A stretch of DNA of 64,000 bases from Pseudomonas izuensis (GCF_009861505.1 NZ_WTFT01000025.1:73451-137450), one strand, 5' to 3'; numbered from the stretch's first letter, positions 44,154 to 53,242 are shown. Numbers and translations are program-made. The notes: generated by a model from the sequence alone, not told the origin.

Positions 44154-45260
44154 ATGAAAATCCAAGCAGCCCTGGCGTTCGCAAGCAACGGTCCTCTGAG
44201 TATAGAAACGGTTGATATGGCCGAACCCGGCCCCCTGCAGATCCAGGTCAAGCTGGTCGCTACCGGCCTGTGCCACACCGATCTCAACGTATTGGCAAAC
44301 CCGGCAATGCCCTGGCCTGTGTTATTTGGCCATGAAGGTGCTGGTGTCGTGGAAAAGGTTGGCAGTCAGGTGAGCAAAGTAGCGGTGGGCGATCATGTCA
44401 TCATGACGACGTCTTCCTGCGGCAAGTGCCCTTCTTGCCTGTCCGCCAACCCTTCTTATTGCACGCGCTTTCGTGAGTTGAACATGTCCGGCGGGAAAAC
44501 CTGCGAGGGCGGTTGCACGCATCAACACGATGCCAAGCCTGTGTTCGCCGGCTTCCTGGGCCAATCTTCGTTCGCCAGCCACCTGCTGACCAGCGAGCGC
44601 AATGTGATCAAAGTCGATGCAGACCTGCCGCTTGATGTACTTGCACCATTGGGTTGCGGAATCCAGACAGGCGCTGGCGCGGTGCTCAATACGCTGCAAC
44701 CACACCCCGGTTCCAGCCTGGTAGTGTTCGGTGCCGGTGGTGTGGGCCTGGCTGCTCTCATGGCGGCGAAAATTGCAGGCTGCGGGCAGCGGATCGTGGT
44801 CGACAAGGTGCAAAGCCGTCTGGCCTTGGCAGAGGAGCTGGGTGCCACCCATGTCATCGATGCGGGAAGTGCCGATGTAATGGCGGCAATCAATGAAATT
44901 ACCGGCGGCGGCGCCGACTACAGCGTAGAGGCGACGGGCATCCCGGCAGTCATGGAACAAGCCATCGCCGCCCTCGGCATTGGCGGCAGCGTGGTACTGG
45001 TCGGCATCGCGGGTGCGCAGGCCAGCGTGTCGTTCAACCCGACCATCGTGCAAAGCAAGAAAATCAAAATCCAGGGCAGCATCATGGCCGGTGCTGGCGG
45101 AGTACCGGACCTGTTCATCCCGAAACTGATCGGCTATTGGAAGGCAGGCCTGCTCCCGGTGGAAAAACTGATTCGGTACTACCCATTCGATCAGATCAAC
45201 CAGGCGATCCACGATGCCCATGACGGCAGCGCGATCAAACCTGTACTGCGCCTGCCCTGA
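44154..45260 (+). CDS. Zinc-dependent alcohol dehydrogenase (MDR family)
   Basis: The 368-residue medium-chain dehydrogenase has GLCHTDLNV with catalytic zinc Cys, FGHEGAGVVEKVG with the zinc His, a structural zinc lobe CGKCPSCLSANPSYC (four Cys), and Rossmann motif VVFGAGGVGLAALMAA. It resembles aryl/terpenoid alcohol dehydrogenases. It would oxidise the alcohol produced by the P450 (5 kb downstream) to an aldehyde, feeding the ALDH encoded 10 bases later. AAGGAG lies upstream of the start. Confidence 0.95.
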   Translation: MKIQAALAFASNGPLSIETVDMAEPGPLQIQVKLVATGLCHTDLNVLANPAMPWPVLFGHEGAGVVEKVGSQVSKVAVGDHVIMTTSSCGKCPSCLSANPSYCTRFRELNMSGGKTCEGGCTHQHDAKPVFAGFLGQSSFASHLLTSERNVIKVDADLPLDVLAPLGCGIQTGAGAVLNTLQPHPGSSLVVFGAGGVGLAALMAAKIAGCGQRIVVDKVQSRLALAEELGATHVIDAGSADVMAAINEITGGGADYSVEATGIPAVMEQAIAALGIGGSVVLVGIAGAQASVSFNPTIVQSKKIKIQGSIMAGAGGVPDLFIPKLIGYWKAGLLPVEKLIRYYPFDQINQAIHDAHDGSAIKPVLRLP

Positions 45261-45270
45261 GGAAGAAGCC

Positions 45271-46611
45271 ATGTCCATTGAAAACATCAATCATCGCATC
45301 GAGCGACTGTTCGCCCTTCAACGCGCCACCCGCGTGGCTCGCAAGCAGGAAGGCGCCGAAATCCGTGGGGCCAAGTTAGCCCGATTGAAAGACGCAATCG
45401 TGGCGCGCATCCCGCAAATTGAACAAGCCCTGTACGAAGACCTGCGCAAGGCGCCCAACGGCGGTAAAGGCGGAGAAATCGCCTCGGTACTGGGCGAGAT
45501 CGGCACGGCTATCGCCTACCTGGAACATTGGATGGCACCCAAGCCCGTAGCGCAGTCGTCCTACCTGCCAAACACTGCCGCGCACATCCAGTATGAGCCG
45601 CGGGGCGTCGTGCTGTTGCTCGGTGCCTGGAACTTTCCGTTTGCCTTGGTCATGGCGCCGCTGGTGGCGATCATTGCCGCCGGCAACAGCGCCATCATCA
45701 AGCCCAATGAACTTCAACCCGCTACAAGCACAGTGATCGCCGAACTGATCAACGCCGTGTTCGAGGAACAGGACGTTGCGGTAGTGGAAGGTGGCATTGA
45801 AGTCGCCGAGTCGTTGCAAGAACTACCGTTCGACCATGTGTTCTTCACCGGTAGCCCGGCAGTAGGCAAGCGGGTAATGGCTGCCGCCGCGCGGCATTTG
45901 AGTACGGTGACACTGGAGTTAGGCGGCAAATGCCCGGCCATTCTCGACAATGCCTACGACCTGAATGAGGCTGCCGCCAAGGTGGTCGGTGGCCGGTTCA
46001 ACAATGCCGGGCAACTGTGCCTGTCCGTGGACCACGTTTGGGTGCCTAGAGCACTGCATGAAGAATTCTGCCAATTGTTGACCGGAACCATCGAGAAGAT
46101 GTTTTACGTGAACGGCGAATTGAGTCTTGAGCGCCTTCCACGGATCGTCAACACACGCAACTTTGAGCGAGTACTGGGTTACATCGAAGACGCTTGTCAG
46201 CGTGGCGCGCAAGTTTTGCGCGGCGGCCAGTCCGAGCGGGAAAGCCTGACCATCCACCCGACCCTGCTCACCAACGTGCCACTGGATGCACGCATCATGC
46301 AGGAAGAGATTTTCGGTCCACTGCTGCCCGTGCTGGCCTATGACAGTCTCGACGAGGTGCTAACGCAAATAGATAGCACGGGCAAACCTCTGGGGATGTA
46401 CATCTTCAGTCATGACCAGGCTTTCGTCGATCAGGTCCTGTTGGGCACCTCATCCGGTGGGGTTACGATCAACCACGTGATGATGCACTTCGTCGAGAAG
46501 AACCTACCGTTCGGAGGCGTCAACGGCAGTGGCATGGGCCGATACCACGGGCACGCCGGATTTCTCGAGCTTTCCAACGCTCGCTCGGTGTTGATTCAGC
46601 AGAGCGCCTGA
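45271..46611 (+). CDS. Aldehyde dehydrogenase (coniferyl aldehyde dehydrogenase-like)
   Basis: The ATG at 45271, after GAGGAAG, gives 446 residues. The active-site Cys is in NNAGQLCLSVDH, the general-base Glu in TLELGGKCPAI and the NAD segment in FFTGSPAVGKRV. The short length and C-terminal NLPFGGVNGSGMGRYHG place it with class 3/CalB-type ALDHs that act on bulky or fatty aldehydes. It should convert the ADH product to an acid ready for CoA activation. Confidence 0.95.
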   Translation: MSIENINHRIERLFALQRATRVARKQEGAEIRGAKLARLKDAIVARIPQIEQALYEDLRKAPNGGKGGEIASVLGEIGTAIAYLEHWMAPKPVAQSSYLPNTAAHIQYEPRGVVLLLGAWNFPFALVMAPLVAIIAAGNSAIIKPNELQPATSTVIAELINAVFEEQDVAVVEGGIEVAESLQELPFDHVFFTGSPAVGKRVMAAAARHLSTVTLELGGKCPAILDNAYDLNEAAAKVVGGRFNNAGQLCLSVDHVWVPRALHEEFCQLLTGTIEKMFYVNGELSLERLPRIVNTRNFERVLGYIEDACQRGAQVLRGGQSERESLTIHPTLLTNVPLDARIMQEEIFGPLLPVLAYDSLDEVLTQIDSTGKPLGMYIFSHDQAFVDQVLLGTSSGGVTINHVMMHFVEKNLPFGGVNGSGMGRYHGHAGFLELSNARSVLIQQSA

Positions 46612-46633
46612 ACCTGTGCAAGGAATGGATAAC

Positions 46634-47569
46634 ATGTCTCTCGACCCACAAATGCAAGGCCTGCTCAACGCTTTCGGCGCCCTGAAATTGCCGCCTTATG
46701 AAGAGCTGACCGCAGAAACATTCAGAGCGCTGGCCGATGCCAAACGCGTTACCCGCGGCCAAGGCGAAAGCCTGGCGCAAGTCAGTGATCGTGTTATTTC
46801 CGGCAAGGGTTCGGACGTCACCGTGCGGATCTATCGCCCACACACTGAAGGGGTACTCCCAGCGTTGGTTTACTTCCACGGCGGCGGTTTTGTACTCGGC
46901 GACCTTGACAGCCACGACAACCTCTGCCGGGCCTTGAGCAATCGGCTTGGTGCTCTGGTCGTATCGGTGGATTATCGCCGCGCACCAGAAGACCGGTTTC
47001 CAGCGGCGTTCAACGATGCCTGGACAGCCGTGCAATGGGTAGCCGAGCAGGCCGCTGCGCTATCGATCGACCCATCACGACTGATGGTGGGTGGCGACAG
47101 TGCTGGCGGTAACCTGGCCGCCAATGTCTGCATCAAAGCGCGTGACTGCGGTGGCCCGGCCATCGCGCATCAATTGCTGTTCTATCCGGTCTGCGACAAC
47201 GATTTGAGCCGTACTTCCTACCGCGAGGTAGGCAGTGGTTATTTCCTTGAAACTGACATGATGCGCTGGTTCTGGGGGCAGTATCTGACTGCTCCGCAGG
47301 ATGCCGACAAACCTTACTGCTGCCCACTCAAGACTGACGACTTGAGTAATTTGCCTCCTGCGACCCTGGTCGTCGGCGGTTACGATCCGCTCAAGGACGA
47401 AGGTCTGGCCTATATCGATCGTCTGCGCGTGGCGGGTGTGGTGGTTCATAGCCTGGTCTACCCGGGTGCCATTCATGGCTTCATGAGCTACATCGGGATG
47501 CTCCAGCTATCCGACCAGGCCCTCGACGAGACCATTGATTCACTGCAAACCGTGCTGGCTCGTGACTGA
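46634..47569 (+). CDS. Alpha/beta hydrolase, hormone-sensitive-lipase family esterase
   Basis: The ATG at 46634 has AAGGA nine bases upstream and gives 311 residues; earlier GTG and ATG codons lack good spacing. HSL-family motifs are H82-GGG in VYFHGGGFVLGD, nucleophile Ser157 in GGDSAGGNLA, the acid region VVGGYDPLKDEG and His in GAIHGFMSY. There is no signal peptide. It probably hydrolyses an ester or lactone intermediate, or an esterified substrate, in the ADH-ALDH operon. Confidence 0.9.
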   Translation: MSLDPQMQGLLNAFGALKLPPYEELTAETFRALADAKRVTRGQGESLAQVSDRVISGKGSDVTVRIYRPHTEGVLPALVYFHGGGFVLGDLDSHDNLCRALSNRLGALVVSVDYRRAPEDRFPAAFNDAWTAVQWVAEQAAALSIDPSRLMVGGDSAGGNLAANVCIKARDCGGPAIAHQLLFYPVCDNDLSRTSYREVGSGYFLETDMMRWFWGQYLTAPQDADKPYCCPLKTDDLSNLPPATLVVGGYDPLKDEGLAYIDRLRVAGVVVHSLVYPGAIHGFMSYIGMLQLSDQALDETIDSLQTVLARD

Positions 47570-47610
47570 AAAACAGACGCCATACAATAAAAATTGATAA
47601 GGACCGCGTC

Positions 47611-48372
47611 ATGGAAATTCAAAGTAAATATTTTCTGGTAACCGGTGCTGCTTCAGGTCTGGGGCTGGCAACAGCCAAACGACTGCTGGCAGCCGGCGCG
47701 CATGTGCTGCTGTGCGACGCCAACTCGGACATCGGTCGAGTGGTTGAAGAACTGGGACCCATGGCCAAGGGCCTGCTTGGCGATGTACGTAGTGAAGGCG
47801 ACATGCGTCAGGCCGTCGAGGCTGCCAGCGGATCAGATGGCCTGCACGGTGTGATCCATTGTGCCGGCATTGCTGAAACCGAGTTCCTGCTTGATGCCGA
47901 TGGCAATCCGGCGAGTCTGGCGAACTATCAACGAATCATTGATATCAATCTGGTCGGCACCTTCAACGTTCTTCGCCTGGCGGCGGCACGCATGCGCAGC
48001 AATCCGGTCGTTGGTCCCGATAATGAACGTGGCGTCATCGTGACTGTAGCTTCGGTGTGTGCTTTCGATGGAGGTGCTGGCCAGGTGGGTTATGGTGCGT
48101 CCAAGGCTGGCGTGGTGGGCATGACCCTGCCCGCGGCCCGGGAGCTGGGCAACCATGGCATCCGCGTTGTAAGTGTGGCGCCGGGGCCGTTCGCCACCGC
48201 GATGCTTGCCGACAAACCCAGCGATCGCTTGCAGGCTTCGGCTCAGGCAACGCCTTTCCCTCGTCGCCTTGGTCAAGCTGAAGACTTTGCACTACTGGCC
48301 GAGCAAATCATCGTCAACGTCATGCTCAATGGTGAAACCATTCGGCTCGATGGTGGGATCCGCTTGCGCTGA
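47611..48372 (+). CDS. Short-chain dehydrogenase (HSD17B10-like 3-hydroxyacyl-CoA dehydrogenase)
   Basis: The SDR has 253 residues with VTGAASGLGLATAKRLLAAG, IHCAGIAE, Ser in VTVASVCAFDGGAGQVG and YGASKAG, and ends LDGGIRLR. The Asp after beta2 (LLCDANSD) indicates NAD. The insert NPASLANYQRIIDINLVGTFN and overall pattern match type 2 3-hydroxyacyl-CoA/17-beta-hydroxysteroid dehydrogenases. It is the last gene of the ADH operon, before a convergent terminator. Confidence 0.92.
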   Translation: MEIQSKYFLVTGAASGLGLATAKRLLAAGAHVLLCDANSDIGRVVEELGPMAKGLLGDVRSEGDMRQAVEAASGSDGLHGVIHCAGIAETEFLLDADGNPASLANYQRIIDINLVGTFNVLRLAAARMRSNPVVGPDNERGVIVTVASVCAFDGGAGQVGYGASKAGVVGMTLPAARELGNHGIRVVSVAPGPFATAMLADKPSDRLQASAQATPFPRRLGQAEDFALLAEQIIVNVMLNGETIRLDGGIRLR

Positions 48373-48390
48373 GTCTGCAGCAGCTCCTGT

Positions 48391-48424
48391 GCGGGCGGCT
48401 GGTGTCTGAGCCGCCCCGCCTTTT
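48391..48424 (+). terminator. Terminator between convergent SDR and ferredoxin reductase genes
   Basis: GGGCGGCT pairs with AGCCGCCC over an 8-base loop, with the outer GC extension partly paired and CTTTTG following. It lies about 20 bases after the SDR stop. Confidence 0.7.
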
Positions 48425-48435
48425 GAATCACACTA

Positions 48436-49674
48436 TCAGACCAGCCCCTTCAAACCAATGCTTGCGTCAGCCAACTGTTCGGCTTTTACCGCAACGCGCT
48501 GCTGGATCAAGCGACGAGCCTGCATGAAGTCCGCCGGACGACCAACACAATCGACAGCAATCAGTTGTCCGCCCTTGAGATAGAACGCACTGAACTGACC
48601 GTCAGCCAATGCACCGCGCAGGACGAACTGGTCATGTCCTTCAGACAGCCCCGCCATTTGTAACTTCAATCCATATTGATCCGACCAGAACCAGGGCAAC
48701 GCCTCTAATTGCTGATTCTGCCCGCAGAGGTTCGCCGCGATACAGCGCGCGTGCTCATTGGCATTGGGTACGGATTCCAGGCGCATGCGTCGTCCAAAAA
48801 AACCACAGGGATGATTTGCACAGTCTCCGGCAGCATAAATGTCTGGATCACTGGTTATGCAGGATGCGTCGACCCTAATGCCATTTTCCAGCGCCAAACC
48901 TGCCTGCTCGGCCAATTCGGTATTGGGAATCAACCCCACGCCAACGACCACCCGGTCGGCAGGTATGACCCGACCATCGGCCAGCACCACCGTTGCGACG
49001 TTCTTGCCCGACGCATCGGCGTGGAATCCCACCACAGCAGCGTTGGTGAGCACTTCCACGCCGTGACCACGATGGAGGTCCTCGTAGAACTGCGACAGCT
49101 GTGGGGCCGTGACTCGGGCCAGTACTCGTTCGGCCTGTTCCAACACTGTGACGATGTGGCCACATCCATTGGCTACCGCCGCCACCTCCAGCCCGACATA
49201 ACCTCCCCCGACAATGACCAGGCGCTGTCCGGCCTGCCAGCCATCACGAATTGCCATCACATCCTGTTGAGTTCGCAAGACCTCGACACCTGCAAGCTCC
49301 GCCCCCGGCAACGCCAGTCGCCGCGCCCTACCGCCTGTGGCCAGAACCAGCTTGCCGTAACCAAAACGTTGCCCGTCGTGGAGCTCTACCTGGTGCAAAT
49401 CGGGTAATAGCCGAACGACTGAAGCCCCCAGCATGCACTCAATCCGGTTTTGATCATAAGCCGCAGCGGGCCAAAGCTGCAGGGATTCCAGCGAAGCTTC
49501 GCCGCGCAAAAACTGCTTTGACAACGGTGGGCGCTGATAGGGCAAAACCGGCTCATCACTGACCAAAAGAACGCTGCCCGCGTATCCCTGCTGTCGAAGT
49601 GTAAACGCCGTTTGTGCAGCGGCCTGCCCGCCACCGACGATCAGAACGTCATAGACCTTGGTTGACTCCAACAT
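48436..49674 (-). CDS. FAD-dependent ferredoxin reductase (putidaredoxin-reductase type)
   Basis: The protein has 412 residues with two dinucleotide folds: VLIVGGGQAAAQTAFTLRQQG at the N-terminus and VIVGGGYVGLEVAAVANGCG near residue 150. The FAD site is YAAGDCANHP, and FLRGEASLESLQL and the C-terminal domain fit the CamA/RhdA family. It takes electrons from NADH and reduces the [2Fe-2S] ferredoxin encoded at 52.3 kb, which serves the P450 at 49.8 kb. It is divergent from the P450 operon and shares an operator-containing control region. Confidence 0.94.
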   Translation of the reverse strand: MLESTKVYDVLIVGGGQAAAQTAFTLRQQGYAGSVLLVSDEPVLPYQRPPLSKQFLRGEASLESLQLWPAAAYDQNRIECMLGASVVRLLPDLHQVELHDGQRFGYGKLVLATGGRARRLALPGAELAGVEVLRTQQDVMAIRDGWQAGQRLVIVGGGYVGLEVAAVANGCGHIVTVLEQAERVLARVTAPQLSQFYEDLHRGHGVEVLTNAAVVGFHADASGKNVATVVLADGRVIPADRVVVGVGLIPNTELAEQAGLALENGIRVDASCITSDPDIYAAGDCANHPCGFFGRRMRLESVPNANEHARCIAANLCGQNQQLEALPWFWSDQYGLKLQMAGLSEGHDQFVLRGALADGQFSAFYLKGGQLIAVDCVGRPADFMQARRLIQQRVAVKAEQLADASIGLKGLV

Positions 49675-49702
49675 CGTAGTGCACCTTTCGCTGAGGATCT
49701 TG

Positions 49703-49730
49703 TTGCAATCACATTAATCATCTATAAGAT
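49703..49730. promoter_or_regulatory. Promoter with cluster operator between ferredoxin reductase and P450 genes
   Basis: TTGCAA (49703-49708), 16 bases and TAAGAT (49725-49730) face the P450 gene. ATCATCTATAAGAT (49717-49730) matches 9 of 10 operator positions and overlaps the -10, so one bound repressor could block both directions. Confidence 0.6.
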
Positions 49731-49810
49731 ACAAATCAACAATCATGACTCAATTGTTGAAACGCGGCAGATGATTTGTCTCACCCCACTAAAAATAAGA
49801 GGTGTAACTC

Positions 49811-51124
49811 ATGAAGCTTGGTGATATCGACCTGTCCGACTCTGGCGTTTTTGAGCGCGGCGTCCCCTATGAATACTTCGCCTTCCTGCGAAAGGAGCAC
49901 CCGGTAAGCTGGCAGCCACGCGCGGACGGTAGCGGGTTCTGGTCGGTGACTCGCTACAAGGACATCATGGAAGTAGAGAACAACGTTGAGGTGTTCAGCT
50001 CGGAGACGGGCGTATCACCGCTCGAAGTTCCCGAAGAGGTGCTGGCCGCAACCGTGGGCAAAATGATCATCCTCTCCGACCCCCCGCGCCATGCCACCTT
50101 GCGCAAGCTGATCATGAGTGGCTTCACCCCCAAGGCTATCTCGAAAATCGAGGAGCGCATCCGCCAGCTGGCGGTGGACTCCATCGATGCCGTAATCGAG
50201 CAAGGCCGCTGTGACTTCCATGACCTGGCCGCGCACATGCCCATCGAAGTGGTCGCCGACCTGCTTGGCGTGCCTGCCGAAGATCGGCAGAACCTGTTCA
50301 ACTGGGCCAATGCCATGTTTGGTGGCGAAGATCCGCGCATCTCCAGCGCAGGCGGCATGCACAAGGCGCAACAGGAAATGTTCGCCTATGCCATGCAACT
50401 TGCGGTCAAGCGTCGCGCCCAACCCACTGAAGACGTGTTCAGCCTGGTCGCCAACGCCCAGCAGGATGGCGAGATGCTGTCCGAGTTTGATCTCGGCTGC
50501 TTCTTCCTGATTCTGGCCACTGCCGGTAACGAGACCACTCGTACGCAGATTCTGCATGGCACGCTGCAACTGATCGAGAATCCGGAGTCGATGCAGGCAC
50601 TGCGCGAGGACCTCTCGCTGCTACCTAACGCCGTCGAAGAAATGTTGCGAGTCACCACACCGGCGTTGTGCTTTGCACGCAAGGCCAAAGCCGATTACGT
50701 GCTCGACGGCCACACCATCAAGGCTGGCGACAAGGTAGTGATGTGGTATTGCTCGGGCAACCGGGATGAAACCGTCTTCAGCGAACCGAACAGGTTCGAT
50801 ATCCGCCGCGCCAACGCTCGCGAGCACATGGCCTTCGGTCACAAGACAGGTATCCACCGCTGCCTCGGTGCCATGTTGGCTCGTTCCGAACTGTTGGCAA
50901 TGTTCAAGGAACTCGTTACCCGCCTGCCGGACATCCAGTTGGACGGCGAAGTGGAACGCCTGCGCTCGAACTTCACCAACGGCATCAACCACATGCCGGT
51001 GCGTTTTAGCCCAGGTAAATCGGCCAACGCCGACACCAGCTTGAGCTTCTATGCCTCCAATGCCTCACGCCCACAAACCTGCCCCTTCACCGGCGCGATT
51101 GCCCACTCGCATTCATCCCACTGA
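49811..51124 (+). CDS. Cytochrome P450 (class I bacterial, CYP125/CYP108-related pattern)
   Basis: The 437-residue soluble P450 has the I-helix A238-G-N-E-T-T-R244, ExxR at Glu277-Arg280 and heme ligand Cys351 in GIHRCLG. AGNETTR and the C-terminal ERLRSNFTNGINHMPVRF resemble CYP125-like steroid and CYP108/CYP124-like isoprenoid hydroxylases. The heme loop reads FGHKTGIHRCLG: relative to the usual FGxGxHxC there appear to be two extra residues between FG and the Gly, leaving His at the position normally held by Phe. It should hydroxylate an unactivated carbon with electrons from the ferredoxin three genes downstream. The leader contains AGAGGTG. Confidence 0.94.
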   Translation: MKLGDIDLSDSGVFERGVPYEYFAFLRKEHPVSWQPRADGSGFWSVTRYKDIMEVENNVEVFSSETGVSPLEVPEEVLAATVGKMIILSDPPRHATLRKLIMSGFTPKAISKIEERIRQLAVDSIDAVIEQGRCDFHDLAAHMPIEVVADLLGVPAEDRQNLFNWANAMFGGEDPRISSAGGMHKAQQEMFAYAMQLAVKRRAQPTEDVFSLVANAQQDGEMLSEFDLGCFFLILATAGNETTRTQILHGTLQLIENPESMQALREDLSLLPNAVEEMLRVTTPALCFARKAKADYVLDGHTIKAGDKVVMWYCSGNRDETVFSEPNRFDIRRANAREHMAFGHKTGIHRCLGAMLARSELLAMFKELVTRLPDIQLDGEVERLRSNFTNGINHMPVRFSPGKSANADTSLSFYASNASRPQTCPFTGAIAHSHSSH

Positions 51125-51139
51125 TAAGGACAATAAAAG

Positions 51140-51562
51140 ATGAGCATTACCCTCACTCACCTCGCCACCGCCACACTCAAACTGGGTACGCCTGCCTATC
51201 TCCCCAATACGCCTCGTGGTACTCGTGCGATCGTCGACGTGCTTTCGGCACAGTGGGAAGGCGAGCGCCTCAATGCCACGCTCAAGCCGATTGCTGCGGC
51301 CGACTGGGCGTTGGTCAGCCCGGACGGCACCTTGCACGTCGATGTGCGCTGCACCCTGGAAACCCATGATGGTGCGCTGATCCATGTCAGCTACACCGGT
51401 CGTGCAGGCGTCGGCCCCGAGGGCACTTCACCGCTCATGATCACACCGACCTTCGAAACCGGCGACAGCCGATATGCCTGGCTGAATAAAGTCCAGGCCA
51501 TCGGGCGCGGCATCAAGGGCGAGAACGATACCCTCGTCTACGACATCTACCAGGCGAACTGA
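51140..51562 (+). CDS. DUF3237 family protein
   Basis: The protein has 140 residues with the beta-rich DUF3237 pattern: GTRAIVDVLSAQWEGERLNATLK, DWALVSPDGTLHVDVRCTLETHDGALIHVSYTGR, TPTFETGDSRYAWLNKVQAIGRG and a C-terminal VYDIY. The family function is unknown. It lies 15 bases after the P450 gene and 3 bases before the TetR gene, so it is co-expressed with the hydroxylase; a role in handling the hydroxylated product is only a guess. Confidence 0.85.
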   Translation: MSITLTHLATATLKLGTPAYLPNTPRGTRAIVDVLSAQWEGERLNATLKPIAAADWALVSPDGTLHVDVRCTLETHDGALIHVSYTGRAGVGPEGTSPLMITPTFETGDSRYAWLNKVQAIGRGIKGENDTLVYDIYQAN

Positions 51563-51565
51563 CTC

Positions 51566-52327
51566 ATGTTCCAGCCCCTGCCAAACACCGCTTCACTCTC
51601 TGGTACAGGTAACGATGCGCGCGGCTTGAAATTAACGCCGCAATTCATCGCCGTGGCCACCGACTGTGTTGTCCGAATGGGGCTGGACAAAGTCTCTGTC
51701 GATGACATCGCCCGGGCTACTGGCCTTTCCCGAGCGACCCTGTATCGCCGCTATGGCAGCAAGGAAGGTTTATTTGCTGCCGTACTCGATGCCCAGTCAC
51801 GCCCCATGGAAGCCACGGCTCAACAGATTCTGACCGGGGCCGATTCGCTGCCGGAGCGGATTGCCCAATTTGTCTGTTGGTCGGTTCTGGAAGTCCCTCG
51901 CAACGCGCTGCTCGGGAGCCTGCTCGACAGCGGTGTATCGCGCAGTGGCCTGGAACTGTTCAGTTCGGTATTTCGTACCAAGATCAGTCGCATCCTGCTG
52001 CCGGTTATCGGCGCCGCCAAAGCCCGCGGAGAACTGCGTGCCGAACTCGACGTTGATGAAATGATCGAGTGGCTGGTTCGCCAGCTTCTACAGATCAAGG
52101 CCAGCGATGACTGGACAGCGGAGAGCCTGCGCCATCACCTGGATACCTTTGTATTACCCGTACTGATACCACCAAATACCCCTCTCCAGCCAAGTCTGGA
52201 GGGTACCGAAGGAGTCGAATCGCGTCTGGCAAGACTTGAGGCACGACTTCTGGAAGTTCATCAATTACTGGCTTTGTTTCGCCAGGAAATCAACAGTCAT
52301 CCCCCCTATAACAATAACGGACACTAA
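51566..52327 (+). CDS. TetR-family transcriptional regulator in the P450 operon
   Basis: The protein has 253 residues. The N-terminal HTH is VSVDDIARATGLSRATLYRRYGSKEGLFAAVL (about residues 46-77); the ligand domain follows, and a predicted coiled-coil-like tail, ESRLARLEARLLEVHQLLALF, lies near the C-terminus. It stands between DUF3237 and ferredoxin, so it is transcribed from the promoter it may control. It is one of three TetR proteins that could bind the recurrent 14-bp operator; which one does is not decided by the sequence. Confidence 0.9.
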   Translation: MFQPLPNTASLSGTGNDARGLKLTPQFIAVATDCVVRMGLDKVSVDDIARATGLSRATLYRRYGSKEGLFAAVLDAQSRPMEATAQQILTGADSLPERIAQFVCWSVLEVPRNALLGSLLDSGVSRSGLELFSSVFRTKISRILLPVIGAAKARGELRAELDVDEMIEWLVRQLLQIKASDDWTAESLRHHLDTFVLPVLIPPNTPLQPSLEGTEGVESRLARLEARLLEVHQLLALFRQEINSHPPYNNNGH

Positions 52328-52330
52328 CCG

Positions 52331-52651
52331 ATGCCAAACCTTACCTACATCGAAGCCAACGGAAACGTGCATAGCGTACAGGCCAACGAAGGCACCAACC
52401 TGATGGAAATTGCTGTCGCCAATCTGATACCCGGGATACTGGGCGACTGTGGCGGTAGCTGCAGCTGCGCAACCTGCCACACTTATGTAGACCCGAGCTG
52501 GGTGGCAAGCGTACCGGCAGCCACTGACGAGGAACTTGAAATTCTCGAAGGCGCCCTGGACGTTCGGGAAAACAGCCGCCTGGCGTGTCAGGTAGTAATG
52601 AGCAGTGCCCTTGACGGGCTAGTGGTGCGTATACCGCATCGCCAGTTCTGA
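52331..52651 (+). CDS. [2Fe-2S] ferredoxin (putidaredoxin type)
   Basis: The 106-residue ferredoxin has cluster ligands Cys40, Cys46, Cys49 and Cys86 (CGGSCSCATCHTY and RLACQV), the same spacing as putidaredoxin, with an extra Cys44. It shuttles single electrons from the FAD reductase at 48.4 kb to the P450 at 49.8 kb. It starts 3 bases after the TetR stop and ends the operon. Confidence 0.95.
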   Translation: MPNLTYIEANGNVHSVQANEGTNLMEIAVANLIPGILGDCGGSCSCATCHTYVDPSWVASVPAATDEELEILEGALDVRENSRLACQVVMSSALDGLVVRIPHRQF

Positions 52652-52713
52652 GTCGTTCGGTTCGTCAAGCTACTACCGCCATTCTGAATGCGGCGAAGGG
52701 ACCACTGCGTCTC

Positions 52714-52747
52714 GGCTCCCGAGCCAATGTGCAGAACATCGGGAGCC
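52714..52747 (+). terminator. Stem-loop downstream of the ferredoxin gene
   Basis: GGCTCCCGA pairs with TCGGGAGCC over a 16-base loop, about 60 bases after the ferredoxin stop. No T-run follows, so termination is uncertain. Confidence 0.4.
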
Positions 52748-52774
52748 TTGAGTACTCGCAGCAATGGCGCGCAG

Positions 52775-53060
52775 CTACGGCTCCAGTAGCTTTTCACGCA
52801 ATATTCGACACTGCGCAGGGCCCATGCCCAGGCCCTGGATCAGGTAGTTGTCGATACTCCCGTATTGTTGGTCGATGGCTGCATAGGCGAATTGCAAAAA
52901 TGCCGGATGGACCTGCAACAAGGTTGTCAGCACCTCGCGGTTGGCCTGACCACCGCTATGCGCGACCATTGCAGCAACTTGCTGTTTCACAATGTCGCCG
53001 GTGAGGCGGTTGGTCGCCAGGTAATCCTCGAGAATGGTCGCACGCGGCATCCCAATGGCT
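52775..53060 (-). pseudogene. Remnant of a tyrosine-protein phosphatase (C-terminal fragment)
   Basis: On the minus strand, about 95 residues resemble the C-terminal end of Y_phosphatase3-type protein tyrosine phosphatases: GMPRATILEDYLATNRL, VHPAFLQFAYAAIDQQYGS and a final GLGMGPAQCRILREKLLEP. The catalytic HC-x5-R loop and everything upstream are missing, and the in-frame sequence before 53060 does not look like the family. The open frame can be read from 53146, but it is best seen as a truncated relic. It sits in a 600-base patch without an intact gene (52652-53249), flanked by hairpins, consistent with an old deletion or rearrangement. Confidence 0.6.
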
Positions 53061-53216
53061 GTCAACCTAACGCTGCGGCCAGGCTGACTATAGGGCGGCA
53101 CCGTTTGCTGCGTAGTATCTGCGGGATGCAATAGCCGCCCCACCAATGGTCAAGGCCAATGCTGCAATGTGCAGTGGTTTCAAATTCAGGATCCTTGTTC
53201 AGCCATGATTACTTCG

Positions 53217-53242
53217 GCCCTCGACGCGCCAACGTCGAGGGC
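53217..53242. terminator. Hairpin next to the ALDH gene end
   Basis: GCCCTCGACG pairs perfectly with CGTCGAGGGC over a 6-base loop and is followed on the plus strand by TCCCTTTTC. It lies 8 bases beyond the stop of the minus-strand ALDH, which has no T-run on its side, so the hairpin may protect the mRNA end or terminate weakly. Confidence 0.5.

Noticed and set aside
53088..53183. 31-codon minus-strand frame with TTG start and AAGGA, encoding a single hydrophobic segment
   Set aside because: The ribosome site is reasonable, but the length, TTG start and location in a decayed patch make it too weak to call.
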